Origin: Ascaris suum
Lineage: Eukaryota > Nematoda > Chromadorea > Rhabditida > Ascarididae
Reading direction: 5' to 3'
Assembly (NCBI GenBank): GCA_013433145.1
Contig: CM024183.1
Span: 434,001 to 498,000 of the forward strand
Length of the DNA: 64,000 bases
In this document: positions 33,933 through 47,800 of the stretch, one piece after another
Layout: the number at the start of each line of letters is the position of its first letter
Numbering within the stretch: the stretch's first letter is position 1
Notes under the pieces: generated by a model
What the model saw: the letters and a program-made list of their open reading frames with translations, nothing else
Told to the model about the DNA's origin: nothing
Database searches by the model: none
Position numbers and translations under genes: made by a program

Positions 33933-34064
33933 AGTCTTTGAAATTTATGATATAACATATGAAGTAATGTATAACGCTGCATTTAACAGCCTCTTAGATT
34001 GAAAAATCTCGTTAATTTTTTAATGTCACTATAATTGTCGTGATAAGCTTTTTTTCTTATGTAG

Positions 34065-34211
34065 CACCTTGCTAAGCGTTCACTTGATAAGAATATAGAC
34101 AAAGTTGTCTTGTCGGTAATACAACAAGCTAAATATACCAACCAACCTAAGCACAGCTTAGTTGTCGCTAGCTATAATATCCAGGTGAAAAATGATCTGC
34201 CCATTATTAAG
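34065..34211 (+). CDS. Candidate internal exon, unknown gene
   Basis: Strong acceptor TTTTTTTCTTATGTAG, 49 codons open in phase 0, and donor AAG|GTAAATG. The translation (SLDKNIDKVVLSVIQQAK, then HSLVVASYNIQVKNDLPI) looks like structured protein, and the stretch is richer in G+C than its surroundings. It could be an upstream exon of the acyltransferase gene 4.2 kb downstream or belong to another gene; it does not resemble the NRF domain normally found at that position. No homologue recognised. Confidence 0.45.
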
Positions 34212-37200
34212 GTAAATGTAATTCTTCGAGCACCACTTTGTCGTATTTAATTTCTAATATTTTTCGTCCACTAAAGATGGCTTTATGTTCTATAAAATTT
34301 TCAATTCAACGTTCTATGAATCTATTCGTAAAATTTTGCTCAGTTGAGTGACTTAGATTTTTATATTTTTGGCGTTGAATAAAAACGATCATTTAATCGA
34401 TCAATGTATCATTTCGATAAAGGAAATTAAATCGTTAAAATCGTTCAAGATTTGAAAAGAATATTTCATGACGTTTGCGATTTTTTTTTTTTTTTGAGCA
34501 GAAAAATCAGAGTCATCTCAATTCTTCAAAAATAATCTAGTACATCCGTTTGTTTCAATATGCTCACTCCGAAAACAGAGCAGCTCAGCTGATCGAATAG
34601 GTGATAAAATTTGATTACGAGAGAGTTTTGAAAAAAAAAAAGTTGATTGACAGTTAATTTTTAAGTTTCTGACTTTCTTTCACGTGGTATTCTCAGAGTC
34701 GACTCACTCTGCGACTCCATCTGAAAATACTCTCAATATTTGCAGTAGTTGTATATGACATTCTATAAGAGATAAAATTCATTCGTCTAAATGAAATTGC
34801 AAAAATTGCTTACTCGATGCATTAATATTCCGCACAAAATTAAATAGTGCTTATATTGCAAGATTGCATAGCACATGATTGCTATCTACTCTGTTATCGT
34901 CTGGTCTCACAACGGTTTTACGTGGTCTGCTCAATGCAACACTTTTTTTAATTCAGTGAACCGGTTGCAGTAAATTTTATCATTCGTCAATATTTCATTT
35001 AGTGTAACTGTAATCGTTTGATAGTGCATTTTATGCTTACTTCGAAGTTGTTAATCAAAATTTTTTAAAAAATAGATTCCTCTAAAGCGAAAGACATGAT
35101 TTGATATTCATGATGTCTTAAACTGTACACCTTAGGTAGTCCACGATGTATATGACAACGTCATCCAACCTATATGATGTGTCAAGCTCCATATTTCAAA
35201 AAATGCAGTGATGTTTCATTTTCATTCGGCTTGCAAAATTATTTCCGTGAATTTTTACACTCAACGGCGAAGCGCATCATGTCGTTAATTTTAATTTATA
35301 CCTGTAATTACTTATTCAGGTGTACAGGTATATTTCCGCATATTCCTTCACAACCTTACATAGAAGATTGTTCACATGTGCATGCATGCACATATGTGTG
35401 CAAGGAACGATGTAATTTTTTTTTTTACCACTCTCGATAAAACTGACGGTAGTAAAAAATATCATGAATCATCGGAATGGATTATCTGTGAATAGTCTCT
35501 TAAGCGATCAGCTGTCAAGAAAATTCGACAAAAATTTCAACATGCAAATTAAATATCATCAGGATAATAAGTGAAACTGATAAGCCGATAAGATTAAACT
35601 TATATTTGCAATTGGTTAGCCTCAGAGATCATCGATTCCAGGGAATTATTCCAGTGTTTTGACACGAGATGAATTGATGACAGTTGATGTGGTCATTTGG
35701 ACATGAGTGAAGTTGTTCTAGTGTCAAGGAACTAAAGTTTCATATATCAAGGCTAGAATTTCTGCCATATAAACTAGGATGTTGAAAGATGTCAATACGG
35801 CTGAAAAGATGTGATATTGCTCTATTTTTAAGAGATTCAAAGGCAATTTTTTAGAGCTCTGAGATAAATGTTGAAAGATGGCAGCGTTCAACCGAATCGC
35901 TTCAAGTCCATAGATTATAAATATAGAATTTTAGGCCTTTAAGTTGAAGTTTTTGACTAAACTTGGCAAAGTTGAATTAATCTATGTGAGACTGAGAAAT
36001 ATTTCGATCAAATTTCAACATTCTCATCTTTGAACTTTTATTTGATCGGAATTTCATTATGCGTTAAGTGATGCATAGAAATTATAAGATGTGAGAAAAA
36101 AAATTGATGAAATATTATTATCTTCTTTGTCAAATTCTCGCATCGTAAAAAATAGTTGATGTAAATTATGACCACTGAACTCAGAGTAGCGACAGGCGAC
36201 AGTTCTCGATAGTCTTGTTCGGGAAAGCTTCCTCGAGAAAGATATACGAAGTAAAATTGAACGAATGCGATTACTTTCTGATATCTATCAATTTTTTTAG
36301 CTCTCATTGTTTTGTCGTCCAGTCGTTTGCGCCTTTTTATCCCAATATTTCTTTGTCCCCTTCTTCCCCCTCCTCTCAGTCCCCACTCCCGGCTCTTGCC
36401 TCGACGTTGTATATTTCCTAGAGTTCGTAAGGTGGAAAAAAAAATGCTTAAAAAGTTCGGAGCTATTAAGCTCAAGGTTTCAATTGTTTTTGACGAGGGA
36501 GAGGAAAAACCGTCGAATTTTCTGATAGAATATAAGAGGAATGAATGAATTCATCGATGAACGTCAATAGCACCGCATCGCACACTCAACCATTGTTGTC
36601 ATTATTGCTCTTCAAATGTTGCTTTTTCATCGTTCACTCATACTCTCCGCCTCCTCGCAAAGCCACGCCTTTACCATTTCGATATAAATTGGCAGGTGGA
36701 ATAGATTTGTCAGCCTACAACAATATACATCAATCGCTTCAAATATTCATCGTTGTTTTGTTTATTTTTGAATTCTTTTGGTATGTCTACCTGTAAATAC
36801 CTGTAAAAGCTTCATAACTGAATTATTTCCGCTCTTATCTATATATACTCGTTTTAAATTAGCGAATTAAGGAAGCTAAAATTCGAACTTGGCAATTATA
36901 ATTTAAACTTAAATTGCTGTCCTCTTTATTCGTTATTACTATCATCAACTGTATGAAATAATATTAAATTTATTTGTGTAACTTTTTAATAAATTCGCAA
37001 CGAATAAAAAAATGAATATTTAAATTGCAAATTTGTATAGTAGGCTGATTCTTATAGGAAAATTGTTATTTGCTGTTATGTTCTTATTTTTCCGGTTATT
37101 CTAAAAAAAAGTTTTCCGGAAATTTCCGACGACTCTTCTGACTGCTGTACTTGAAAGAAGCGTATATAATGCAAAGCGCTATGACACGTTTCCGGTTTGC

Positions 37201-38405
37201 TTTCTTTCGTTTGTCTCGATGAAAAATCGTCGTTGAAATCGTTCTATCGATTGTTAAAGCGAAAATTTCGGCAAACTAGTTTTAAACTCTTTTGTAGTTT
37301 CATTTTCTTTATTAACAATTTTACAATACTCTATAAATTTTATAATTTTTAGGCATATCTATATTTTATGCTAATATTTGCCAAAAATCTTATCCCAAAA
37401 AAACTGAAATATACCAAAGTTTATAGAAAAAGTAATTTCAGGCGAACTAAACAAATCTTTAATGAAAAATTAATGAAAGCGCTTAGTCCTACTAAAATAT
37501 GATTCTACTATTGCGTGTGCTTTATTATTTTTTTTCTCAATAAATTACAGCGCAGGTTAATTCGCTAAGCGACGCGGCAGGGGTATATCTCTTGCTGACA
37601 GTTGCTCTTGTTTGTTGCATTGAATATGAAGGCGTTTAGACGAGATGCATTACACGTTTCCGAGAGCGTGCTTGAAATATTAGTTATATATATTGTTTAT
37701 AATAATTTACTCAATTTTTATAGTATTATTTCATTTATTCACATTCTATGACCGCTGTTTTGTTCACCTTAGTGACATTATCGCTTTATGCTTTTCGTTT
37801 GCCTTATTAGCAATTTCACCTTCAAAACTACTAACAGTGATGAAATTCACCAGGTGTAACGTACATCACTTGTGGACTACTTGTGCCAAATTCCTCATCG
37901 ATCCACAGCTTTTGAAAAAAATTATGGACGGTTAAGTTTGCCAAAAAAAATTAGCGTGCATTTTGTGTTGGTCAAATCAGCGAATTTTTTTGTGGATCAT
38001 TTATGGAAGATTCATATCAGTATTCAATTCGTTTCGAATTCTGAAGCATTATTACCCGACTTTTTTTTTTGGTACTTTTGAAATTGGTTGTTGATTCGAT
38101 GAATGGGGATTTAAGAGTGCACATTATATAAGCTGTTCGCATACATTTTTATTAAATTTTATTACTGTTACTTTATCACCGCTTATGTTTTAATGCGAAT
38201 ATTACTGTCAGAGTTTTACTGCATTTTTACCGTTGGTAGTTTTCTCCGCACTTTTTTTACCTGTATAAATCAGGTAGTAGGAAGATTTTTAGGCAGCTAA
38301 AAATAATTTATACCTTAAATGTATCATCTTGCTGATATGTACGCCTTATTACAAACTTTCAGAGTATTGGAAAAAGATTTCACTAAATTTAAAGATGTTT
38401 TGCAG
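34212..38405. other. Upstream of the acyltransferase; no firm exon
   Basis: Mostly A+T-rich. A G+C-richer patch at 36200-36700 has several overlapping open frames on both strands (145 codons on the minus strand from 36475; on the plus strand an acceptor TTTCCTAG at 36420 followed by an ATG at 36447). None has a recognisable domain. If the acyltransferase has an extracellular NRF domain like its relatives, its exons should be here, but I could not find the expected Cys-rich sequence. Confidence 0.45.
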
Positions 38406-38406
38406 G

Positions 38407-41400
38407 ATGAAGAAGATCGGCATCTTGCCAGTGAGCGACAATATTGAAGGCTTGATTCTGAGCAGAGTCTCTCATAACACTACTGCTGACAGTGTCTTAA
38501 ATTCATTATTGCCAGCCACTCTAACGGCAGCCGGAACTCCTCTCTTAGCTTGGGCATTGCTTGTCTTTTATGGAACCTTCTCTCGAAGCAGCATTCTACA
38601 GCCTCTGTCTATCAGAAAATCGTTGGTTGAGTTAACATCCGCTCGAAATGCGCGACTTGATGTCTTGGATGTGATTCGAGTGATAGCAATTTTATGGGTG
38701 ATGATCAACCATACGGGAAGCGAAGGGCGTATCGACGTATTGGAAAGGCTGCCATCGGCACATATATTCAAGGTATACCTCATTTATTTTCCACAGTCTT
38801 GCTATTTAAAACTGTGCGAGGCTCTTTACCTGCTTAACGGGTTTGAGATGGAGGGAGGGATATTAGGTGTTAGGTGCCAAAATCTCCAGAAAATTGATGT
38901 GGACTGACCTCAGTCCAAAACTATACGTTGTGCTAATTCCTTCGGTCTTTTAACATTGTTGTCTGATGTGTTTAAGTGTATAAAATAGTGCAACATTGTA
39001 TGTTTTTGTAGTTTTTTTCAGCTGTGGTCATATTTTTTCCTGAGCTCTAACCACCTTACTTCCGTCACTTCGATATAACAATGATTACTCTACTCCCATA
39101 TATTGCCCAATTTGAGATTTCCTATAGGGAGTGTTCTGAATCCTGGATGCCATCACTTCCCGTTCAACCCTCCGGATATATACGCATCCATAACCTCTAC
39201 CAGCTGAGCACAAGTCCATCCACGCCCAATACTACCATCCAGCACTTCTGTCATGTCTTGCGATGCAGTTTCACCATACTTCTGAATGCTTTTTGCAGTC
39301 GTCAATCCACGAACATGCAGTTTTCGGTGCACTTATGGGCAATTCAGCCTTGGGCGTTGAAATTTTCCTCGTACTATCCGGTCTTTTGGCAGCAATTTCA
39401 TGGTTTCGTCGAATGGACGAACCTTTTTGGTCACATTATTTTACATTTCTCATTAAGCGATGGCTTCGTCTATTCCCATCGATCGCTATTTTCATCTATA
39501 TTGCCGCAGGCCCCATAACGAAAATACTTCTACCTCGGTAGGTTTCTTATATAGATTTTGCATTTTTTTTTAAATTTAAGAAAAAATTTTTAAATTTTTC
39601 TTGAATTGCAGCAAATTTTTTATTTCATTAAATTTGCAAAAAAACTTTTTCTTCAAATTTTATTAGCAAATTGCAATAGATTTTTTTTAAAATTCAAAAT
39701 GCAAGTTTTTTTTTTTTCAAAAAATGAGGAAATTTTTTTTTCGAAATCAGAAATTTTTTCTCAATGAAAAAAAAAGTTCCATTAAAAATGATAATTTCGA
39801 AAAATACTCTTTCAAATCTCTTATATATGCGATATTATGAGCGTTATTGCTGAAATTAGTTTCCAAAAATTTTTGCTTATTGTTTTTTTTTTTTTTTTGC
39901 TCACCATTTGATTATCGATTTGAGTGCTAAAAATATATATCAACACTTAAAAATATATATTCTATTGAAATATATCATAGTATCACTTATTTAACAATAT
40001 GACTCCTTAATATTTGTCGATTTTTTTTGCAAGCGAATTTCTTTCTTTATAAGAAAAACTCAAATCTGCGACTTTTTTTTTTTTTTTTTTTAGACACTTC
40101 ATTAATTGAAGCAAATGATGGTTTTTTTTTTCGCGCATTATTTTTATGTTATATCTACATCGATCCTGCCTTAGCCTTACCTACGGTCAATTTACAACTG
40201 ATATCACCTGCTTGAGGTCATATGGTGTCACTTGCCTGAGGTCATATGATATCATTTACTCGAGGCCACGTTACTCTCCTGCTCGAGGTCATATGTTATA
40301 GCTAGAATTTTATAATGAGCCTAATTTCAGTCTGGCTTAGAATTCAGTTTATAACGATATATTTTAGCAAGAGAAAAATTTTCTAACATATGGTTCCGAA
40401 CCTGCAACCTTGCATTTATTGGGTGGATTTTCTGTAGATTCAGATAGTATGCTTACCTTTCTCATCTGTAATTTGGGTTCATCATAGGCTATCAGCTGTA
40501 ATCTAAATTTCTCTTAAAATGGTCACTACAATTAGTATATATAACTTCAAGTTTAAAAAAAAAGATTACCTGTAAATTAGCCAATAATTCCGATAGGAAT
40601 TGTTGAAATATAAAAGGATTATTCGGACTTGAATTAAATGGCTATTTTTACTAGGCGAACTTCAATGAATACTTACTCTTATTGCATAAGACAATTTTTT
40701 TTTCGCTTTTTCACGAAGATTTTCGTATTGAATATTTTATAAGGTAGACTCTTTTTTTTTTTAAATAATAGATGATATATCAATTTTGCTGAATTTTTTT
40801 ATAAATTTTGCGGTGTAAATTTTTCTATTCGAATTACTAGAAAAGTTGAGTTGATTTTCTTTTAGTTATCACACGACTATGATTTCCGCTTGTGGATTTA
40901 CGGGGATTGCAGCGCATCTTTTATTCCTCGGTAATTGGCAAGAAACACCAATATGTATGGGCTATCTTTGGTATTTAGGTGAGACAATTTTTATCAACGT
41001 TCATTTTGCTTTATCATCATCATCTCTACAATAATTTTCCATCATTATGTTATTAAAAATAAAAGTATTTATTTCGTTTAGATGAGCACCATGACTGATT
41101 GCGAAATTTTCGAAAAAATTTTGGAAAAATTCCAACAGAATTTTCGGGGGAAATTTCAACAAGATTTTAGGAAAAAGAATATCGACGATCAATTCGAAAA
41201 TCAATATTATTTTTATTATTTCATAAGAAATATATGTTGTCAAATATTCTAGACAACGTTCTTTCAGCGTTATTTATGTTTTTGTTTGCGGCTATTCTCC
41301 ATTTTATAGACGATTGTTTGAGAAGAGCAATCATAGGTGAGAGATGCATATCGTTCATCCTCACCAAAGGTGCACGTGATCCTCACGAGACATTGCCTGG

Positions 41401-44400
41401 GGGCACCAGCGTAAATTGCTTCTCTTCACGTGCAATACATATGCCCGAGTTGCAGAATATGTCGGCGTTGTAATTTCTTTTCAAGCGAAATGCTAATGCA
41501 ACGGCAGCGAATCATAAAATACGACAATTTGAAATTATTTTCAAGGAGTCGAAATTCAAAAAAGTTATCTACGATTTTAAATTCCGACGGAAATGAAGCG
41601 CAAGGAAGGAGGAAAGGAAATAAGGGGGAGGGGAGGGGGGGGGGGGAGGAACGGAGGGAAAGAGAGAGAGAGAAAGAGCGAAATGGAGAGAGAAGGGAAC
41701 TTCATAAGCTTCGAATTGTTTCTCGAAACTCATAAAAAGATTTCGATGCTGTAGATTGCGAGAAAATATCTTTCAGGTTTGGATATGCAACTTTATGTGG
41801 TCGCTCCATTTCTATTGCAAATGTTATGCAATTGTCCTCGTAAAGCATTTACATCAGCATTATTGCTAAGCGGTGTTTCGGCAATTATTCGTGCCCTCTA
41901 TTGCACATTCTATAATGTGTGCAATAAAAGTGACGTCGATATTCCGGTGTGTTCCATTTTTTTTTGCCGGAGGGGGGATGTTGACGTCAATTTCCGGTTT
42001 CAGGTGAATCGACGACTCATACCTCGTCGTCGAACATGTGAATCATCCACAAACATTTAACCATTATTTACTAAAAGGGAGAATGCACTGTATTTGTTTA
42101 ATAACTAGGATGGGTTTAGCTTCTCTACCGTACGTTTAGTGCAATATAAGCCAGTAGTGATTATAGTAATAGGACAGTAATGAAAATAAAATAGAATTCG
42201 CATTTCCGTTTTATTCTATCTAATGTAGACGGTAATAACTTATATTTGACGACGGTCTGTCGTTTGGTATATGTAGTTAGATAATTTCTCGGATCTGTCT
42301 CGAGGCCGCAACGAAATATAGTGGAGCATAGCTTTCGGATTATCGTTATCCTAAGCGTAAATGTAAGCCTGAGAGTACAATAATCCGATGCTGACTAAAA
42401 AAATTTGAAGCAATGCTCTATTACTTGTCACTTAACCTCATATGCAAATTCATTAAATTTTATGAATTAAATAAGTTGGGGGATCAAAATGAATTTTGGT
42501 TTATCGATTATAATTCTTTGCAAATGTCGGCAAGCCTTTTTCTGAAAAATAGGCCAATATAGGCCAATATAAAAATTTTTAATTTGTAAAATTGTAAAAA
42601 TTTGATATTTTTATAGAAAATGTAGAAAAAGTGGAAATTTAAAAAAATTTGATGGGTAAAATCAGTTTTTATATATTAGCCTATCATTATACATTCCTTG
42701 CTTCTTAATAATATCTGAAGACGTCATTTTTCTTAACACTGAGAGATATCACTAAGATATGGAATATGGACGATACATTTAGCTCCGGAATATTTGAAGA
42801 TGCTTCTTGAAATATTCAAGTAATGCCAAATCTCGTGAATAATAATGTATATTTTCAAAAAAACCAATCAAAGGAATTTTTGTTTTTGTGTTTTTTCTTC
42901 AAAAAAGGCTATATATTTTCGTTTTTTATAATGGTTGCGCATAGATATTTACCATATAGTTTAATTAATGATCAGCGTAAGTATGAGTACGAAAAATAAC
43001 CCATAGAAACTAAAATGTAGGCGAGTAAAATTTTTAATTAATGCAACATTGTTTGGAGTTTTTATATAAGATTTTCTTTTTATTGAACATATGCTATTTC
43101 AAAGATGCATTTGCTAACGACATATCGCATAGATTCATCAAGGCGGCCAATTTTTTACTGCACTTATTAGATTGGAGCTTGTGCTATATTTTAAGCATTT
43201 AGATCTATAAGGAGGAACTTGTTGCAAACCGGAAGTTGCATTTTTTGCTTTCTCTCACTTATTTCGATTTATATTATTTAGATGAATATTTGATGATTGT
43301 TCGCGTCTGCATATAATTTGTATCTGATTGGATGGTGTTGATGTTGCCCTATACCATATGAGATGCCAATGTTCTTAAGCGAATATATGGAAGACGTGAC
43401 TCTTGGGAGTGTGCTGCGCGTGTTCTAAGGTGGAGGGGCTATACTTAAATAGATACAGTATCGTTCTTTTTGGTTATTCTACAATTACTGAATTAGCGAA
43501 AAATTGCAATTTTGTTTGAAAAATCACTAATATATCAATTTTTTTTTTGAAATATTTCTCTATTGGCGATTTAATGCTTATATCAATCGATAATAAATTA
43601 ATATCGATTTCAGTTCATTTTTTATCCGGATCAAGATCCATCAACTATCAAACATGTATATGCCGGTCTTTGGGAGATGTATGCGCGTCCATATACAAAA
43701 TGTGGTCCATTCTTGTTTGGAATTCTACTTGGCTATTATATCTTTAATAACAACACAAATATTTCGACGATGAAATCAAAACTGATGTTCTATTGTTCGC
43801 TTATGATAGCTATTTCAACAATATACGGTATTCTACCAGAATATTGGAATCCATCTCAAGGCAATACACTTTATAACACACTTTATACGGCATTATTTCG
43901 AACGATATTTGGTGCTGCAATATCGTTTATAATTGCTGCATTCGTACTTCGAAAAGAACGGTATGTAAAATATTTTCATTTCATTTTTTTTTCTTCGAAA
44001 AATTGAATTATGATTGAAAAAAAAAATTGAAAAATTGAAAAATTCAACGTAGTCTAATAGACTACGTCATTCGTAAAAAGAGTTTCTAAATTTTGTTGCA
44101 TAGAAATTTTTAAAATTTTTTTCTCATTGACAAAATTATTCTATGAATAAAAATTGCATTCTTGATTAAATGTTTGAGATGGAAAATTTCCTATCTGAGA
44201 AGAAAAATTACATTTAAAAAAAAAAAAAATTACATCAAATATATACCATTGGGTATCTCTTCTCGGCGAATTTTCAATCAATTTCAAAAGGGTAATACTT
44301 TTATGATTTCTCATTTATATCAAATTTCAAGTTGCAAAGAAATGTCGTTTAAAATGTTAATATTTGCACTATATTGGTACACGACATTGTTGACAATCGC

Positions 44401-45215
44401 TAGAGTTCGAACTGCTTCTAGAGCAAACCAAAAAAAAAAAAATCGCAAGGTTCTGCAAGGAATGAGAAGAAAAATTTTGTGTTAAAAAAAAAATCTGAAA
44501 TCTGTGTTTATTGCCTTCTCTATAACTTACAAAGGATCATTATATTATTGCAATAAATTTTTTTACTGTTTTTTTATAGGAATTATACCGTTCATAGGTA
44601 AATATTATGATGGTATTGTAAAAGCCTTGATTTTTGAGGCCTAATATTCGTCTTGGCTAATAGTCGTCTTAATATGAAATTACATCTCAAGTAAAAAGTA
44701 GATCCCAAACTTGTGTTCCACGTTGTTGACCAAGAAACCTGTAATGAAGTATATTAAAAAGGTTTTTAGTTGATTCTAACGTTTCATCTAATAATATCTT
44801 TGAACCGAAGCATCCTACGGATAAGCAGGCTAGATGATCTAGACCTCATCTGAGGCATTCCTAGCGCCTCGAATTAGGCTTAACCATAGTTGAAATTATG
44901 TTCGCCGCAATTTTTGAGTGCTAAATTTGCATTTTCTTTTCTAGCAATATATTGTTGAACATTTTTAGAGTTGACGTACTTGTAATATGGTCAATATTGG
45001 CACGTCTTACATTTAGTGCCTATTTGCTGCATATGCCTATTATCTATTTATTCAATTATGTGCAATTTCTTCAAACGGCTACAACTCCATATGAGCTTCT
45101 TGCGGTGATGCCATTCGTTGTGGCAACGAGTTTTTTTGCAGCGTTCATTTTTCATATTTTTTTCGAGTCACCTATTGGAAGAATTTCCACCGTTATTTTT
45201 AAATCGATTTTCTGA
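38407..45215 (+). CDS. NRF-6/OAC-like acyltransferase-3 membrane protein (6 exons)
   Basis: Nematode and insect 'nose resistant to fluoxetine' proteins and their OAC relatives are multi-pass membrane proteins with an acyltransferase-3 domain, thought to move lipids or acyl groups across membranes. Exons: 38407-38772, 39299-39537, 40866-40978, 41777-41946, 43614-43960, 44945-45215; all phases agree, giving 501 residues. Landmarks: LDVIRVIAILWVMINHTG, carrying the family's Arg and His, then SEGRIDVLERLPSA (exon 1), GNSALGVEIFLVLSGLLAA (exon 2), GYLWYLGLDMQLYVVAPFLL (exons 3-4), CNKSDVDIP (exon 4), YARPYTKCGPFLFGILLGY (exon 5) and LARLTFSAYLLHMPI (exon 6). The ATG follows acceptor TTTTGCAG by one base, as expected either for a spliced-leader site or for an internal exon. 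A first membrane helix (PLLAWALLVFY) precedes the domain. Relatives usually have an extra amino-terminal extracellular NRF domain, not found here. AATAAA at 45227 could be the poly(A) signal. Confidence 0.93.
40201..40297. repeat. Degenerate tandem repeat in an acyltransferase intron, ~26-bp unit, four copies
   Basis: CCTGCTTGAGGTCATATGGT, GCCTGAGGTCATATGATATC, ACTCGAGGCCACG and CTGCTCGAGGTCATATG follow each other. It lies in the second intron. Confidence 0.8.
42540..43560. other. Intron 4 of the acyltransferase, nothing recognised
   Basis: The 1.67-kb intron between 41947 and 43613 holds no convincing exon. A short tandem duplication (TAGGCCAATA twice) occurs near 42550-42570. Confidence 0.6.
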
Positions 45216-47798
45216 AATATGGAAGTAATAAAAAAAAATTTTTTTTCAACAATTTCATTTAAATTATGAAGGCGGAATAATGCTTAGGAGAAAATGTGTT
45301 CATGAGCTTATTATTAATTATGCAAAAAAAAAAATGTTGCGTCTCGTTTCGATCGGAATGCTTGATGAATAAAAGAACTGCCGTATTTGCATGGTTTTTT
45401 TTTAGCTTAATATACCTGTATAGTTTTTTTTTATATCGGAATAAATATATCGGAATATCGGAATAAATTTTTTTTTAAAAATATATCGGATATATATTTA
45501 TCTATTTAAATATGCTAATATATCGGATATATTTAAATATATCGGAATAAAAGAATAGTTTTTTTTTTTAAACATGAAGCTTCCATTAAATATATGCTAA
45601 TATACCTGTATATTGTATAATTATTTGGTTTTTGCACCTTCAAATATCGTGAAATGAGGTCTAAGACCTCCAATCATGCAAATACGGTATTCAAATTATA
45701 TCGCACTAACTTTATTACTGGTGATGTTACCTCGTCGATCGATATGCTAGAAACGACTAGAAGGCGTGGAAGTAAAATATAACGTTGAGCAAGTTGAAAG
45801 TGATATTGTGATTGCAATCTTGGAAAATGTTATGACGATGTGATCGCCCTTCGACCTTTAAATGATTTTAAAGGATACTGCAGGTTATTATTTGTAAAGA
45901 ATGAGTTATAATATATGAAATTAGTCATTTTCTTTAAGTCCACACTTTTTGACAGTCTATGTATGAGTGCGTGTATCTGTGTATTTTGTATTTTAGTCTG
46001 TGTAGTGTATTTCCTATCAATCGCTTTCCAGCAATGTTTTATATGGCTTCTAGTCTTATTAAAGAAATACAAGCATGGCGACGAGTAAAAATTGCCAATC
46101 TACTCATAACTTACCTAGCGAAACTTACTTACTCACCTTACTTACTTACCCATACCTTACGTTGCGGGTATTCTAATTCACTATGGAAATTATTGACGAA
46201 AATAAATCTACATATAGAATTCGTTGCAAATATTTTGTTTAAAAACTCATCTTAAACAGGACTTTGCATTCGTAGCAATACAATATGTGCTTTTTTGAAT
46301 GTTGTGCCCAACAGCATACGGTATATACACAGTCTATGTTCTTTATTCTTAATAATGTATTTTCCTATCTAATCTCTTTTCTATACTTATTTCTTATTCG
46401 ATTTCTATAGTTTCACTCAAGCATCCGACTAAACATTTCAAAATATCTCGATATCTATCATTGTTTTAGTTGCTTTGAAAAACTTGCAATTTTCAAGCCG
46501 AATGCATCTAAGAAAGCAGTTGGGATCTCCTCTTATAGTAGATCGGCTATTATATAAAACTTTCTATCCATTCATTCCTTCTTGTGGTGAAGAATAAATC
46601 AGCCGAAAGTTATCCACTTTCCTTCTCTCTTCATTGCTCTTATCCATCTTTGCTTTAAAATTCGAGTATATTAGTTGTTATTTACTTAGTAACAAATGAT
46701 GCCTTATATCATATTGTACATATGCAGTAAATGTAGATCTCGATTTTCCCACCTCTGTGAATTCTATCCTATGTTATTATAATAAAAGGTCTAATTAGAG
46801 CACATTATGTTTGTCTATAGCACATTATATTGTTATACGACTTGTGTTATATTGTAAAAATGCTCACTATTGTATTGCATAAATTATCGAGGATATAATT
46901 GTGATAATGAAGGAAAATTGAAAATTTATTTATCGATGATTCGAGAAGATAAGCAATGTCTCTAGTAAAATCTATCGATGCATATTTTAAATCTGTTAAA
47001 ATGCAAAAATGCATTACTTATTTATGTATAATCTCATTATTTATTTCTTTATTTGTATAAAGGCAATTGCAGAGTATATTTTTTTTGCAACATTATTTTT
47101 TATTAAAGTATTGAATGAAAACTACATATGAAATGCATATAGAAGGAGTTTTCACTATTATTGCTATATAGTATTTGGCAAGGTCAAATGTGATCTGTTT
47201 GTAAAGGTAAAGGGGATAGATTCGTTCCCTCTTCCTATCACCCCCCCCCCCCCTCCCGTTCCTCCCCTCCCCCACCCCCAATACTGATAGTCATCAAAAA
47301 GCTATTATGGCAAAAAAAAAAACTCAAAAACAATAAAATTTTTTCTTCACTTCTATTTGGAAGAATAGATAGAGGGATTGCGCAAATTGCTCTAGAACAA
47401 TTATTGCAGCCTAGATGAATGGAAGAACTCCGATCGTTATCCACTAAATAATACGATCGAAAAAAAAACTACATGTACTTTACGTTGATTTCCTTTCGGC
47501 ATTTTCAAATATTTAAAGATTTTATTGGAATTAATCTCCCATTAATAATTATTTCTTTCATCTTATGAATTCCTATCATATCGTCATATCGGCTTTAAAA
47601 ATACTCAGAAATTTTAACAAAATTTTACAAAGATTCATAATAAAGCATTTTTTTTTTTTTGCTATTGTTGGAGGAAATCTTTTGTGCAAAACTTTTAGCT
47701 AATTTTTAACACTCATTATTTTTTTTTATTTTCATTCTTTTTTTTCCACTTCACGATTATACTAACGTTTTTATTTTCCTCATAGTTAGCTTTTCACA
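45216..47798. other. Downstream of the acyltransferase, A+T-rich, no firm gene
   Basis: Contains the ATATCGGA cluster, a CTTACTTACC-like simple repeat near 46110-46160, a 13-base C run at 47241-47253 and A+T-rich filler. The open frame at 45959-46255 that superficially resembles the acyltransferase end (LAKLTYSPYLLTH) is built on the CTTACTTACC repeat and is not accepted as coding. Confidence 0.6.
45430..45560. repeat. Cluster of ATATCGGA motifs
   Basis: ATATCGGAATAAA, ATATATCGGAATATCGG and TATATCGGATATAT recur about six times with irregular spacing, mixed with T and A runs, just downstream of the acyltransferase gene. Confidence 0.65.
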
Positions 47799-47800
47799 GG

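Larger units (their letters stand above)
24133..34064. other. A+T-rich region upstream of the deacetylase; scattered unassigned minus-strand frames
   Basis: No recognised family in about 10 kb. Minus-strand frames at 25.3, 26.5, 27.4, 28.0 and 32.3-32.6 kb are listed as candidates; together they could be exons of one minus-strand gene with a signal peptide and a membrane segment, but no common family or continuous phase was established. The rest is A+T-rich with T/A runs, G runs (24563-24573, 26829-26839) and repeats. Confidence 0.5.

Noticed and set aside
36038..36475. 145-codon minus-strand frame
   Set aside because: Gly/Arg-rich part comes from a CT-rich stretch, the rest is Ile/Phe/His-rich from A+T-rich DNA; no domain, and plus-strand frames are equally open.
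44162..44485. 107-codon frame inside the last acyltransferase intron
   Set aside because: The flanking exons join in phase without it and the family has no matching insertion; it is Lys/Ile-rich low-complexity DNA.
45959..46255. Frame containing LAKLTYSPYLLTH, resembling the acyltransferase carboxy terminus
   Set aside because: The similar part is encoded by a CTTACTTACC simple repeat; upstream and downstream sequence does not match the family, so it is not accepted as a tandem duplicate.
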